A DNA stretch of 64,000 nucleotides from Klenkia brasiliensis. Its GTDB lineage: Bacteria; Actinomycetota; Actinomycetes; Mycobacteriales; Geodermatophilaceae. A model generated the notes under the pieces. It did not search any database. It saw only the letters and a list, made by a program, of their open reading frames with translations, and was not told the DNA's origin. The translations under genes and the position numbers were made by a program. Where the stretch lies: positions 372,001 through 436,000 of the forward strand of contig NZ_FNCF01000003.1 of assembly GCF_900100695.1 (NCBI RefSeq), in the 5' to 3' direction. This document shows, one piece after another, positions 22,023-34,148 of this stretch (position 1 is its first letter; every line of letters starts with the position of its first letter).

Positions 22023-22933
22023 TCCCGGCCCAGGTCGCGGTGGCGGGCGTTGGCGGTCACGCCGTCGGCGGACAGCCGGCGGGCGAACTCCTCGGCGATG
22101 GCCACCGACCGGTGCTTGCCGCCGGTGCAGCCCACCGCCAGGGTCAGGTACTTCTTGCCCTCGCGCCGGTAGCCGGGGACCAGCAGCCGGAGCACGTCCT
22201 GGTAACGGTCCAGGAACTCCGCGGCGTCGGCGGCGCCCAGCACGTGGTCGCGCACCGGGGCGTCCCTGCCGGTCAGCGGGCGCAGCTCGGGCACCCAGTG
22301 CGGGTTGGGCAGGAAGCGGGCGTCGACGACGAGGTCGGCGTCCAGCGGGAGGCCGTACTTGAAGCCGAAGCTGAGCACGGTCGCGGTCAGCTCGGGGACC
22401 GCGCCCTCGCGCAGGAACGCCGCCTCCAGCGTCGCGCGCAGCTGGTGCACGTTGAGGTCGGAGGTGTCCACCCACAGGTCCGCGTCGCCGGCGATGCCGG
22501 TCAGCAGCGCCCGCTCGGCCGCGATGCCGTCGGAGAGCCGGCCGGAGCCCTGCAGCGGGTGCTCACGGCGGTTGGACTCGTACCGGCGCACCAGCACCTC
22601 GTCGCGGGCGTGCACGTAGACCACCCGCGGGCGGTGCCCGGCGTCGGTGAGCGAGCGGATCGACTCCGCCAGGTCGCTGGAGAAGGCCCGGCTGCGCACG
22701 TCGACCACCGCGGCGAACCGGCGGACGTCGCCGCGGGACCCCAGCTCGACCATCGGCGCCAGCAGGGCCGGGGGCAGGTTGTCCACGACGAAGAAGCCGA
22801 GGTCCTCCAGCACCCGGCCGGCGCTGTTCTTGCCCGCGCCCGACAAGCCGGTCACCACGACCACCTCGAGCGGGCCGGCGTCCGGCGGCTCGGCGGGGTC
22901 GGCCTCCGGGGCGGTCTCGGGCAGGTCGGTCAC
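22019..22933 (-). CDS. rapZ: RNase adapter/nucleotide-binding protein RapZ (YvcJ)
   Basis: A 304-residue P-loop protein with an N-terminal Walker domain and a C-terminal domain that in E. coli binds small RNAs and glucosamine-6-phosphate. The Walker A is [10 protein letters not shown] (29-38): the residue after Lys is Asn instead of the usual Ser/Thr. [30 protein letters not shown] and the C-terminal [15 protein letters not shown] are conserved. It overlaps uvrC and yvcK by GTGA on both sides. Whether the altered P-loop still hydrolyses nucleotide is unknown; actinobacterial RapZ proteins often vary here. Confidence 0.95.
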   Translation of the reverse strand: MTDLPETAPEADPAEPPDAGPLEVVVVTGLSGAGKNSAGRVLEDLGFFVVDNLPPALLAPMVELGSRGDVRRFAAVVDVRSRAFSSDLAESIRSLTDAGHRPRVVYVHARDEVLVRRYESNRREHPLQGSGRLSDGIAAERALLTGIAGDADLWVDTSDLNVHQLRATLEAAFLREGAVPELTATVLSFGFKYGLPLDADLVVDARFLPNPHWVPELRPLTGRDAPVRDHVLGAADAAEFLDRYQDVLRLLVPGYRREGKKYLTLAVGCTGGKHRSVAIAEEFARRLSADGVTANARHRDLGRE

Positions 22934-24927
22934 GAGGCGGCTCCGGTGGTCAGCGGGGTCGAGCTGCCATCATCGCCCGCCGCCGGGTCGGCCCCGGTCG
23001 CGGGTGGGTCGGCGACCGGGTCCGTGGCCGGCTCGGCCACCGCCGCGAGCACCGCCTCCGCGGTCCGCCGGCCGATGCCGGGCACCCGGGTGAGCTCGTC
23101 GACGGTGGCCGCCCGCAGCCGCTTGAGCGACCCGAACTCCTTCATCAACGCCTTGCGGCGGGTGTCGCCCAGCCCGGGGACGTCGTCCAGCAGCGACACC
23201 AGCATCCCGGCCGACCGCTTCTGCCGGTGGTAGGTGATCGCGAAGCGGTGCGCCTCGTCGCGGACCCGCTGCAGCAGGTACAGCGCCTCGGAGGTGCGCG
23301 GCAGGATGACCGGGTCGGGGTCGTCAGGCAGCCACACCTCCTCCATCCGCTTGGCCAGCCCGCACACCGCCACGTCGTGCACGCCCAGCTCGGACAGCGA
23401 CCGGGCCGCGGCGGCGACCTGCGGCTGCCCGCCGTCGACCACCAGCAGGTTCGGCGGGTAGGCGAAGCGGCGCGGCCGGCCCTCCTCGGCGGCGACGCCC
23501 TGCTCGTCCCTGCGGTCCTCCTCCTCCTTGAGGTGGCGGGCGAAGCGGCGGCGGACGACCTCGGCCATGGCGGCGGTGTCGTCGGTGCCCTGGGCGACCT
23601 GGAACCGGCGGTAGTCGCTCTTCTTGGCCAACCCGTCCTCGAACACGACCATGCTGGCCACCACGTTGGTGCCCTGCACGTGGCTGACGTCCATGCACTC
23701 GATGCGCAGCGGCGCGTCGGGCAGGTCGAGGGCCTCCTGCAGCTCCGACAGCGCCAGCGACCGGGCGGTGAGGTCACCGGCGCGCTTCACCCGGTGCCGG
23801 GCGAAGGCCTCCTGGGCGTTGCGCTCCACGGTCTCCATCAGCGACCGCTTGTCCCCGCGCTGCGGCACCCGCAGCGAGACCCGCGACCCGCGCAGCTCCG
23901 AGAGCAGCTCGGCGTAGACCTCGGACTCCGAGGGCAGCTCGGGCACCAGCACCTCGCGCGGCACCGCGTCGGCGGCGACGTCGCCGGTGTCGCCGCCGCC
24001 GTAGACCTGCAGCAGGAACTGCTCCACCAGCTGGCCGGTGGTGACCTCCTCGACCTTGTCGATGATCCAGCCCCGCTGGCCGCGCACCCGGCCGCCGCGG
24101 ACGTGGAAGACCTGGACCGCGGCCTCCAGCTCGTCCTGCGCGAAGGCGACGACGTCGGCGTCGGTGCCGTCGCCGAGCACGACGGCCTGCTTCTCCAGCG
24201 CCCGCCGCAGCGCGCCGAGGTCGTCGCGCAGCCGGGCGGCGCGCTCGTACTCCATGTCCTCGGCGGCGCGGGCCATCTCGCGCTCCAGCCGGCGGATGAT
24301 CTGCTCGGTGCGGCCGCCCATGAAGTCGCAGAAGTCGTCGACGATGTCGCGGTGCTCCTCGGCGGAGACCTTCCCGACGCAGGGGGCCGAGCACTTGCCG
24401 ATGTAGCCCAGCAGGCACGGGCGGCCGATCTGCCCGTGCCGCTTGAAGACCCCGGTGGAGCAGGTGCGGGCCGGGAACACCCGGGTCAGGGTGTCCAGCG
24501 TCTCGCGGATCGCCCAGGCGTGGGCGTAGGGGCCGAAGTACCGCACGCCCTTGCGCTTGGGACCGCGCATGACCTGCAGCCGGGGGTACTCCTCGTTGAG
24601 GGTGACCGCCAGCGACGGGTAGCTCTTGTCGTCCCGGTAGCGGACGTTGAACCGCGGGTCGAACTCCTTGATCCAGTTGTACTCGAGCTGGAGGGCCTCG
24701 ACCTCGGTGCCGACGACGGTCCACTCCACCGACCCGGCCGTGGTGACCATCTGCCGGGTGCGGGGGTGCAGCCCGGCGATGTCGGCGAAGTAGCTGTTCA
24801 GCCGCTGGCGCAGGCTCTTGGCCTTGCCGACGTAGATCACCCGGCCGCCGGGGTCACGGAACTTGTAGACCCCCGGCGACTCCGGGATGCTGCCGACCGC
24901 CGGCCGGTAGGTGGACGGGTCGGGCAC
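22930..24927 (-). CDS. uvrC: UvrABC excinuclease subunit C
   Basis: A 665-residue nuclease making both incisions in nucleotide excision repair. It has the GIY-YIG domain ([22 protein letters not shown] split across about residues 18-40), a cysteine-rich segment (CSTG ... [13 protein letters not shown]), a UVR motif that contacts UvrB ([20 protein letters not shown], about 235), the RNase H-like 5' nuclease domain ([25 protein letters not shown]) and C-terminal tandem HhH motifs. The tail after the HhH is Asp/Pro-rich and low in complexity. The GTG start lies three bases after the uvrA stop. Confidence 0.97.
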   Translation of the reverse strand: MPDPSTYRPAVGSIPESPGVYKFRDPGGRVIYVGKAKSLRQRLNSYFADIAGLHPRTRQMVTTAGSVEWTVVGTEVEALQLEYNWIKEFDPRFNVRYRDDKSYPSLAVTLNEEYPRLQVMRGPKRKGVRYFGPYAHAWAIRETLDTLTRVFPARTCSTGVFKRHGQIGRPCLLGYIGKCSAPCVGKVSAEEHRDIVDDFCDFMGGRTEQIIRRLEREMARAAEDMEYERAARLRDDLGALRRALEKQAVVLGDGTDADVVAFAQDELEAAVQVFHVRGGRVRGQRGWIIDKVEEVTTGQLVEQFLLQVYGGGDTGDVAADAVPREVLVPELPSESEVYAELLSELRGSRVSLRVPQRGDKRSLMETVERNAQEAFARHRVKRAGDLTARSLALSELQEALDLPDAPLRIECMDVSHVQGTNVVASMVVFEDGLAKKSDYRRFQVAQGTDDTAAMAEVVRRRFARHLKEEEDRRDEQGVAAEEGRPRRFAYPPNLLVVDGGQPQVAAAARSLSELGVHDVAVCGLAKRMEEVWLPDDPDPVILPRTSEALYLLQRVRDEAHRFAITYHRQKRSAGMLVSLLDDVPGLGDTRRKALMKEFGSLKRLRAATVDELTRVPGIGRRTAEAVLAAVAEPATDPVADPPATGADPAAGDDGSSTPLTTGAAS

Positions 24928-24930
24928 GGC

Positions 24931-27825
<2,895 letters not shown>

Positions 27826-27910
27826 GTGGGTCCCTGTCTGTGTGGTCACGAGGGTGGTCGTGGGAAGGCGTGCGGGGTGCCGCGGGGCGGAGCTCTGCCC
27901 AGGGGTGAGC

Positions 27911-29356
27911 TCAGCCGCCGGCGGCGGGGTCGAAGACGGGGGCGTGCCGACGCCAGGGTCCGTGGCGTTCCAGCTCCGCAGCCAGCCAGAGTAGTCGCGT
28001 CTCGGCACCCGGGGGGCCGACCAGCTGGACCGCCAGCGGGGTGCCCGTGGTGCGCAGACCGGCGGGCAGCACCAGCGCCGGGAGTCCCGCCAGGTTCCAC
28101 GCGGAGACCCACGGCGCCCACCGTGCGTTGGCGGTCACGTTGGCCAGCCAGCCGCGCTCGTGCCACGGCCGGGCGGCCAGCGGCGGGCCGGTGACGACCG
28201 GGGTGAGCAGGACGTCGACCCCGGGGTCGGCGGTGGCGGCGGACCCGGCGAACCAGCCGGCGACCTGCGCCCGGAACCGCTCGGCGGCGGCGGGGCGGAC
28301 CAGCCCGGCCCGGCGGGCCCAGCGGCCGAGCCGGGCGTGCGTTCGGGTGCGGGGCTGGAGGACGCGGGGGTCCAGGCCCAGGTGCGCGGCGTCGTCGGCG
28401 GCACCGGCGAACCACCGGGCGACCACGGCCAGCCCGGCCGACAGCGGCACCGGCGGGTCGCGCCGCACCACGGTGTGGCCCAGCGCGGTCAGCCGGGCGG
28501 CCACGGCCTCCAGCGCCGCCCGGCCCTCGGCGTCCAGCCGGGCCCCGGGCACCGGGGTGGCGGTGGACAGCGCGACGGTGAGCGCGCTGTCGTCGTCGTC
28601 GGTCGGCTCGGCGACCGCGCCGTCGGCCAGCACGGCGTGCGCGAGGGCGAGGTCGGCGACCGTGGTGGCCAGCGCACCGTTCTCGGCCATGCCCGACCAC
28701 GAGTCGGCCCCCAGCAGCGACGGCACGGTGCCGCGGCCGGGCTTGAGCGTGACCAGCCCGCAGGCGGCGGCGGGCAGCCGCAGCGACCCCAGCCCGTCGT
28801 TGCCCTGCGCCAGCGGCACACCGCCCGAGGCGACCGCGGCGGCGCTGCCGCCCGACGAGCCCGCCGGGGACAGCGCGGTGTCCCAGGGGTTGCGGCTGAC
28901 CGCACCGGGGCCGTCCGTGGTGGCGAACACGCACAGCTCCGGCACCCGGGTGATGCCGACGACCACCGCGCCCGCGGCCCGCAGCCGGGCCACCACCGGG
29001 TGGTCGGCCTCCGCGGGGGCGGGGACGGCGGCCGTGCCGTCGGTGACCACCTCGCCGGCGACGGCGACGTTGTCCTTGACCGCGACCGGGACCCCGGCCA
29101 GGGGCAGCCGGGCGCGGTCGGGCCGGGCGTCGACCGCGGCCGCCTCGGCCAGCGCGGCCTCGGCCCGCAGCACGCGGTAGGCGCCCACCCGGGGTTCGAC
29201 GGCGGCGATGTGCGCCAGGTGGGCGCGCACCACCTCGACGGCCGTGACGTCGCCGCGGCGCACGCGTGCGGCGAGCTCGGCGGCGGGCAGGCCGACCAGC
29301 CGCCGGGTGGTCTCCCGCGCGCCCCCGGCGCCCTCCGTGGCTAGGTTGGCGTCCAC
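27911..29356 (-). CDS. Amidase-signature hydrolase
   Basis: A 481-residue amidase-signature enzyme that hydrolyses carbon-nitrogen amide bonds; the substrate is unknown. The Ser-cisSer-Lys triad is visible: Lys94 in VAVKDN, the cis-serine in [16 protein letters not shown] (about 168) and the nucleophile Ser191 in [12 protein letters not shown], where the usual GGS is LGS. No GatB/GatC gene is nearby, so GatA of the tRNA amidotransferase is unlikely. The GTG start sits seven bases after a TAGGTT box that belongs to a DNA-damage-type promoter, and uvrA follows in the same direction, so it may be co-expressed with repair genes. Confidence 0.87.
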   Translation of the reverse strand: MDANLATEGAGGARETTRRLVGLPAAELAARVRRGDVTAVEVVRAHLAHIAAVEPRVGAYRVLRAEAALAEAAAVDARPDRARLPLAGVPVAVKDNVAVAGEVVTDGTAAVPAPAEADHPVVARLRAAGAVVVGITRVPELCVFATTDGPGAVSRNPWDTALSPAGSSGGSAAAVASGGVPLAQGNDGLGSLRLPAAACGLVTLKPGRGTVPSLLGADSWSGMAENGALATTVADLALAHAVLADGAVAEPTDDDDSALTVALSTATPVPGARLDAEGRAALEAVAARLTALGHTVVRRDPPVPLSAGLAVVARWFAGAADDAAHLGLDPRVLQPRTRTHARLGRWARRAGLVRPAAAERFRAQVAGWFAGSAATADPGVDVLLTPVVTGPPLAARPWHERGWLANVTANARWAPWVSAWNLAGLPALVLPAGLRTTGTPLAVQLVGPPGAETRLLWLAAELERHGPWRRHAPVFDPAAGG

Positions 29357-29363
29357 GCCGTCG

Positions 29364-29386
29364 AACCTAGACGGACCCACCGACAA
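29364..29386 (-). promoter_or_regulatory. RecA-NDp/PafBC-type DNA-damage promoter before the amidase-uvrA-uvrC run
   Basis: On the minus strand TTGTCGGTG (29386-29378), then 8 nt, then TAGGTT (29369-29364), then 7 nt to the GTG. This matches TTGTCRGTG-N8-TANNNT, the LexA-independent RecA-NDp motif recognised by PafBC in mycobacteria, at every defined position. The same motif lies before uvrB at 46768-46790. Confidence 0.75.
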
Positions 29387-29407
29387 CCTCAGATCGGAGC
29401 GTGCAGG

Positions 29408-30067
29408 GTGAGCGAGTACACCGGCGACGTCGAGGTCGGCGGCCCCGCGGACACCCGCGACCTGGGCGCGCTGACCGTGACCAAGCTCGCGGTCAGCGAG
29501 ATGGCCAACAACGCCTACCTGCTCACCTGCACCGCCACCGGCGACGGCGTCCTGGTCGACGCCGCGGCCGAGCCCGGGGCGCTGCGCGCCCTGGTCGGCG
29601 ACACCCGGCTGACCACCGTCGTCACCACGCACGGGCACTGGGACCACCACCGCGCGCTGCCCGAGGTGGTCGCCTCCAGCGGCGCGGCCACCGTGGCCCA
29701 CCCCGCCGACGCCGCCGACCTGCCGGTCCCGGTGACCCACCCCGTCGAGCACGGCGACACCGTGGCCGTGGGCGACCAGGTGCTCGAGGTGGTGCACCTG
29801 CGCGGCCACACGCCCGGCTCGATCGCGCTGGTCTGGCGGGGCGGCGACGCCGGCACGCACGTGTTCACCGGCGACAGCCTGTTCCCCGGCGGGGTCGGCA
29901 ACACGCAGCAGGACCCCGAGCGGTTCACCCAGCTGCTCGACGACGTCGAGGAGCGGCTGTTCGGCGCGCTGCCCGACGGGACGTGGGTCTACCCGGGCCA
30001 CGGCAAGGACACCACCCTCGGCGCCGAGCGCCCCCACCTCGCGGAGTGGCGCGCCCGCGGCTGGTGA
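29408..30067 (+). CDS. MBL-fold metallo-hydrolase (glyoxalase II-like)
   Basis: A 219-residue metallo-beta-lactamase-fold hydrolase. The metal motif HGHWDHH lies at residues 75-81 (H75, H77, D79, H80). Further ligands are His in LRGHTPGS, Asp in FTGDSLFPGG and His in YPGHGKDT, so the dinuclear site is complete. The layout resembles hydroxyacylglutathione hydrolases and the Rv1637c protein found next to uvrA in M. tuberculosis. The substrate is unknown; in mycothiol-using bacteria a mycothiol thioester is conceivable. It is divergent from the amidase across 51 bp. Confidence 0.87.
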   Translation: MSEYTGDVEVGGPADTRDLGALTVTKLAVSEMANNAYLLTCTATGDGVLVDAAAEPGALRALVGDTRLTTVVTTHGHWDHHRALPEVVASSGAATVAHPADAADLPVPVTHPVEHGDTVAVGDQVLEVVHLRGHTPGSIALVWRGGDAGTHVFTGDSLFPGGVGNTQQDPERFTQLLDDVEERLFGALPDGTWVYPGHGKDTTLGAERPHLAEWRARGW

Positions 30068-30088
30068 CCCCGCCGCGGGCGCGTCCGC

Positions 30089-31762
30089 TCAGGCGCGGTG
30101 GGCGAGGTACCAGCCGATGAGGCCCTTCGTGGAGGGGTCCTGGGACTGCAGGGCGTCGTCGTCCCCCGTCAGGGCCGGGGCGATCTGCAGCGCCAGCTGC
30201 TTGCCCAGCTCCACGCCCCACTGGTCGAAGCTGTCGATGCCCCAGACCGCGCCCTCGGCGAAGGTGATGTGCTCGTAGAGCGCGATCAGCTGGCCGAGCA
30301 CCGACGGCGTGAGGGACGCCGCGATGATCGACGTGGTCGGCCGGTTGCCCGGGAACACCCGCGCCGGGACGACGTCCTCCGCCGTCCCCTCGGCCCGGAC
30401 CTCCTCGGCGGTCTTGCCGAACGCCAGCGCCTTGGTCTGGGCGAAGAAGTTCGCCATGAACAGCGCGTGCACGTCGGTGTCGCCGTCGGTGAGCGCGTGC
30501 TGCGGGGTGGCGAAGGCGAGGAAGTCGGCCGGGATGAGCCGGGTGCCCTGGTGGATGAGCTGGTAGAAGGCGTGCTGTCCGTTGGTGCCCGGCTCGCCCC
30601 AGAACACCTCCCCGGTGTCGCAGGTGACCGGCTGGCCGTCCCAGCGCACGGACTTGCCGTTGCTCTCCATGGTCAGCTGCTGCAGGTAGGCCGGGAACCG
30701 GTGCAGGTACTGGCTGTAGGGCAGCACCGCGTGGGTGTGCGCGCCGAGGAAGTTGACGTACCAGACGTTGAGCAGGCCCATGAGCAACGGGACGTTGCGC
30801 TCCAGCGGGGTGGTGCGCACGTGCTCGTCGACGGCGTGGAAGCCGGCGAGGAACTCGGCGAACCGCTCCGGGCCGATCGCGACGGCCAGCGAGGTGCCGA
30901 TCGCGGAGTCCACCGAGTAGCGGCCGCCGACCCAGTCCCAGAACCCGAAGGCGTTGTCCGGGTCGATGCCGAAGTCGGCCACCTTGTCCAGCGCGGTCGA
31001 GACGGCCACGAAGTGCCGGGCGACGGCGTCGCGGCGGGACGCGTCGTCGTCGTCGATCTCCCCGGCCAGGCCGTCCCACAGCCACTGCCGGGCCAGCCGG
31101 GCGTTGGTCAGCGTCTCCAGCGTGCCGAAGGTCTTGGACGCCACGATGAACAGCGTGGTGGCCGGGTCGAGGTCGGCGGTGGTCTCGGCCAGGTCGGTGG
31201 GGTCGATGTTGGAGACGAAGCGGCAGGTCAGGCCGGCCTGCCGGTAGGCCTGCAGCGCCTCGTAGGCCATCACCGGGCCGAGGTCGGACCCGCCGATGCC
31301 GATGTTGACCACGGTGGTGATCCGCTGGCCGGTGGCGCCGGTCCACTCCCCCGACCGCACCGCGCGGGCGAACTCGTAGACCTTGGCCAGCTCGGCCTGC
31401 ACGTCGGCGTCGACGTCCTGCCCGTCGACCGTGAGCGGGGCCAGGCCCGCCGGGCGGCGCAGCGCGGTGTGCAGCACGGCGCGGTCCTCGGTGACGTTGA
31501 TGTGCTCGCCGGCGAACATGGCCTGCAGCCGGTCCAGGACGCCGGTCTGCTCGGCGAGGTCGCGCAGCAGCTGCAGCGTCTCGTCGGTGACCAGGTTCTT
31601 GGACAGGTCGACGTGCAGGTCGGCGACGTCCATCGTGAGGCGCTCGGCGCGGCCCGGGTCGGCGTCGAACCAGCCGCGCAGGTCGGGGGTGGTGGCGTCG
31701 CGGTGGGCCAGCAGGGCCGACCAGGCGGCGGTGGAGGTGGGGTCGTGCGAAGGGGCGGCCAC
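30089..31762 (-). CDS. pgi: Glucose-6-phosphate isomerase
   Basis: A 557-residue enzyme interconverting glucose-6-phosphate and fructose-6-phosphate. Motifs include [74 protein letters not shown] and the C-terminal DQWGVELGK. The GTG start at 31762 has AGGAGAG seven bases upstream. It connects the pentose-phosphate operon with the glycolytic operon and lies 37 bp after the GH15 gene in the same direction, so the two may form an operon. Confidence 0.97.
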   Translation of the reverse strand: MAAPSHDPTSTAAWSALLAHRDATTPDLRGWFDADPGRAERLTMDVADLHVDLSKNLVTDETLQLLRDLAEQTGVLDRLQAMFAGEHINVTEDRAVLHTALRRPAGLAPLTVDGQDVDADVQAELAKVYEFARAVRSGEWTGATGQRITTVVNIGIGGSDLGPVMAYEALQAYRQAGLTCRFVSNIDPTDLAETTADLDPATTLFIVASKTFGTLETLTNARLARQWLWDGLAGEIDDDDASRRDAVARHFVAVSTALDKVADFGIDPDNAFGFWDWVGGRYSVDSAIGTSLAVAIGPERFAEFLAGFHAVDEHVRTTPLERNVPLLMGLLNVWYVNFLGAHTHAVLPYSQYLHRFPAYLQQLTMESNGKSVRWDGQPVTCDTGEVFWGEPGTNGQHAFYQLIHQGTRLIPADFLAFATPQHALTDGDTDVHALFMANFFAQTKALAFGKTAEEVRAEGTAEDVVPARVFPGNRPTTSIIAASLTPSVLGQLIALYEHITFAEGAVWGIDSFDQWGVELGKQLALQIAPALTGDDDALQSQDPSTKGLIGWYLAHRA

Positions 31763-31799
31763 GGAGCTCTCCTGGGGTCGGTCGGGGACGCGGACGACG

Positions 31800-33614
31800 C
31801 TAGGGCAGCCGGGGGGCACCCGCGCGGGCAGCGCCGACGGGGTGGTCGCTGCGGGCGTGCCGGCCCTCCTCGAGCTGGACGGCGCTGACCACCAGCGCGA
31901 AGTGGCTGAACGCCTGCGGGGTGTTGCCCAGCTGCCGGCCGGCGTCGGGGTCCCACTCCTCGCTGAGCAGCCCGAGGTCGGAGGCGCAGCCCAGCAGCCG
32001 CTCGAACAGCGCCTCGGCCTCGTCCCGCCGGCCGATCCCGTGCAGGGCGTCGACCAGCCAGAACGAGCAGGCCAGGAAGACCCCCTCGGTGCCGGGCAGG
32101 CCGTCGCCGCTGGTGTCGGGGCGGTAGCGCAGCACCAGGCCGTCCCGGGTGAGCTCGCGCTGCACGGCCTCGACGGTGGCCACCACGCGCGGGTCGTCGG
32201 CAGGCAGGAAGCCGACCCGGGGCACCAGCAGCAGCGCGGCGTCCAGCTCGGTGGAGCCGTAGGACTGCACCAGGTGGCCGTCGTGCACGCCGTGCTCGAG
32301 CACGTCGTCCCGGATGGCGTCGCGCACCTGCGCCCAGTGCTCCACCGGGCCCGGCAGGTCGTGCTCGCGGGCGCCGCGGACCATCCGGTCGAACGCCACC
32401 CAGGCCATCACCTTGGAGTGCACGAAGTGCCGGGGCTCGCCGCGTTGCTCCCACAGCCCCGAGTCGGGCTGCCGCCACTGGCCCTCGAGGTGGTCCAGCA
32501 GGGCGCACTGCAGGTCCCAGGCCTCCTCCGGGGCGCCGAGGCCGGCGGCGCGGGCCAGGTGCAGGCCGTCGAGGACCTCCCCGACCACGTCGAGCTGCAG
32601 CTGGGCGGCCGCGGCGTTGCCGGTGCGCACCGGGCGGGACCCCTCCCACCCGGCCAGCCAGTCCAGCTCGGCCTCGGGGAGACGCCGGGTGCCGTCGACG
32701 GCGTACATGATCTGCAGGTCGGCGGGGTCGCCCGCGACCGCGCGCAGCAGCCAGCGGCGCCAGGCCCCCGCCTCGTCGGTGTGCCCGGCGGCCAGCAGCG
32801 CCTGCAGGGTGTAGGTCGAGTCGCGCAGCCAGCTGTACCGGTAGTCCCAGTTGCGCGGCCCGCCGGGCTGCTCGGGCAAGGAGGTGGTGACGGCGGCGAC
32901 GATGCCGCCGGTCGGCGCGTGGGTCAGCGCCCGCAGGGTGATCAGCGACCGGGTCACGGAGTCGGCCCAGCGCCCGCCGGCCCGCTGCCCGTCGGCGACC
33001 CAGCGCTCCCAGCCGGCCACCGTCTCGCCCAGCGCCCGCTCCGGGTCGACCTCCGGCGGGGCGTCGTGATGGCCCGGCGTCCAGGTGAGCACGAAGGGCA
33101 CCCGGTCCCCCGCGCGCACGGTGAACTCCGAGACCGTGGTGCGGTCGCGGCCCTCCAGCGGGGCGGGGGTTGACAGCCACAGCGCGTCGGGGCCGGCGAG
33201 GGCCTGCCAGCGGTCGCCGCGCCGGCGCACCCAGGGCACCACCCGGCCGTAGTCGAACCGGACGGCGAGCTCCCCCCGCACCGCCACCTCCCCGGTGACG
33301 CCCTCGACGACCCGCACCACGTCGGGGTAGCGCCCGCGCAGCGGCATGAGGTCGACGACCCGCACCGTGCCGCCGTCGGTCTCCCACTCGGTCTCCAGCA
33401 CCAGGGTGTCGCCGCGGTAGCGCCGCCGGGTGCACCGGCCGCCCCCGGCCGGGGCGATCCGCCAGTGGCCGGCGGCGTCGGAGTCCAGCAGCGACGCGAA
33501 GCAGGCCGGGGAGTCGAAGCGGGGCAGGCACAGCCAGCGCAGGGACCCCTCGGCGTCGACCAGGGCGGCGGTCTGCAGGTCGCCGATCACGGCCAGGTCC
33601 TCGATCGCGGTCAC
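31800..33614 (-). CDS. GH15 glycoside hydrolase (trehalase or glucoamylase type)
   Basis: A 604-residue family 15 glycosidase without signal peptide, so cytoplasmic. It begins [34 protein letters not shown], the N-terminal beta-sandwich of the family. The (alpha/alpha)6 barrel has [20 protein letters not shown], the [24 protein letters not shown] segment (probable acid Glu) and [23 protein letters not shown] (probable base Glu, about residue 558). Mycobacterial GH15 enzymes of this type are trehalases, which would suit the nearby glgX-treY-treZ genes and adjacent pgi, but glucoamylase or glucodextranase activity is not excluded. Confidence 0.85.
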   Translation of the reverse strand: MTAIEDLAVIGDLQTAALVDAEGSLRWLCLPRFDSPACFASLLDSDAAGHWRIAPAGGGRCTRRRYRGDTLVLETEWETDGGTVRVVDLMPLRGRYPDVVRVVEGVTGEVAVRGELAVRFDYGRVVPWVRRRGDRWQALAGPDALWLSTPAPLEGRDRTTVSEFTVRAGDRVPFVLTWTPGHHDAPPEVDPERALGETVAGWERWVADGQRAGGRWADSVTRSLITLRALTHAPTGGIVAAVTTSLPEQPGGPRNWDYRYSWLRDSTYTLQALLAAGHTDEAGAWRRWLLRAVAGDPADLQIMYAVDGTRRLPEAELDWLAGWEGSRPVRTGNAAAAQLQLDVVGEVLDGLHLARAAGLGAPEEAWDLQCALLDHLEGQWRQPDSGLWEQRGEPRHFVHSKVMAWVAFDRMVRGAREHDLPGPVEHWAQVRDAIRDDVLEHGVHDGHLVQSYGSTELDAALLLVPRVGFLPADDPRVVATVEAVQRELTRDGLVLRYRPDTSGDGLPGTEGVFLACSFWLVDALHGIGRRDEAEALFERLLGCASDLGLLSEEWDPDAGRQLGNTPQAFSHFALVVSAVQLEEGRHARSDHPVGAARAGAPRLP

Positions 33615-33677
33615 GGGGCGATCATGCGACCACCGGCGCCCGTCGGCCCGCCGTCCCGGGGAACCCGCAGCCGGCTC

Positions 33678-34088
33678 TCAGCCGGCGTGGTCGGGACGGC
33701 GGGTGCGCAGCTCGGCCTGGATCTCGCGCAGCAGCCGCAGCTGCTCGTCGGAGTCCTGGGACAGGTCGACCTGCTCCTCGTGCGTGAAGTCGTCGTGCGT
33801 GCGGATCACCACCGCCGCGATCCGGCCGACGATGACGCCGATGCCGATGATCCCGGCGAACATGGTCAGGACGCCGACCACCCGGCCGGCGACGGTCACC
33901 GGGTAGAGGTCGCCGTAGCCGGTCGTCGTGGTGGTCACGAAGGCCCACCACACCGAGTCCCCGAAGCCCCAGCCCTCCAGCCGCCACAGCGCGGTCGCGG
34001 CGGCGAGGACCACGGCGAGGTAGGTGGCGACGGCCAGCGGGGTGCGGTTGGCGCAGCTGACCAACGTCGCGGAGACACGAGCGAGCAC
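33678..34088 (-). CDS. Two-TM potassium channel
   Basis: A 136-residue pore-loop channel with transmembrane helices at about 18-35 and 68-92 and the selectivity filter TTTTTGYGD (GYGD 57-60). The short charged C-terminal tail (SQDSDEQLRLLREIQAEL) is predicted helical and may tetramerise. There is no RCK/TrkA-N domain, so it is much smaller than usual bacterial K+ channels of the MthK type. The GTG start has GGGAGG seven bases upstream. Confidence 0.85.
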   Translation of the reverse strand: MLARVSATLVSCANRTPLAVATYLAVVLAAATALWRLEGWGFGDSVWWAFVTTTTTGYGDLYPVTVAGRVVGVLTMFAGIIGIGVIVGRIAAVVIRTHDDFTHEEQVDLSQDSDEQLRLLREIQAELRTRRPDHAG

Positions 34089-34148
34089 GGACGACCTCCC
34101 AGTCGGACGACCGGAAGCTAGCGGACCCGGGCCCCGGCCGCCCACCGG

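Noticed and set aside
27826-27910. LexA (SOS) box before uvrA
   Set aside because: No GAAC-N4-GTTC-type palindrome is visible here or before uvrB; the damage motif found is of the PafBC type.
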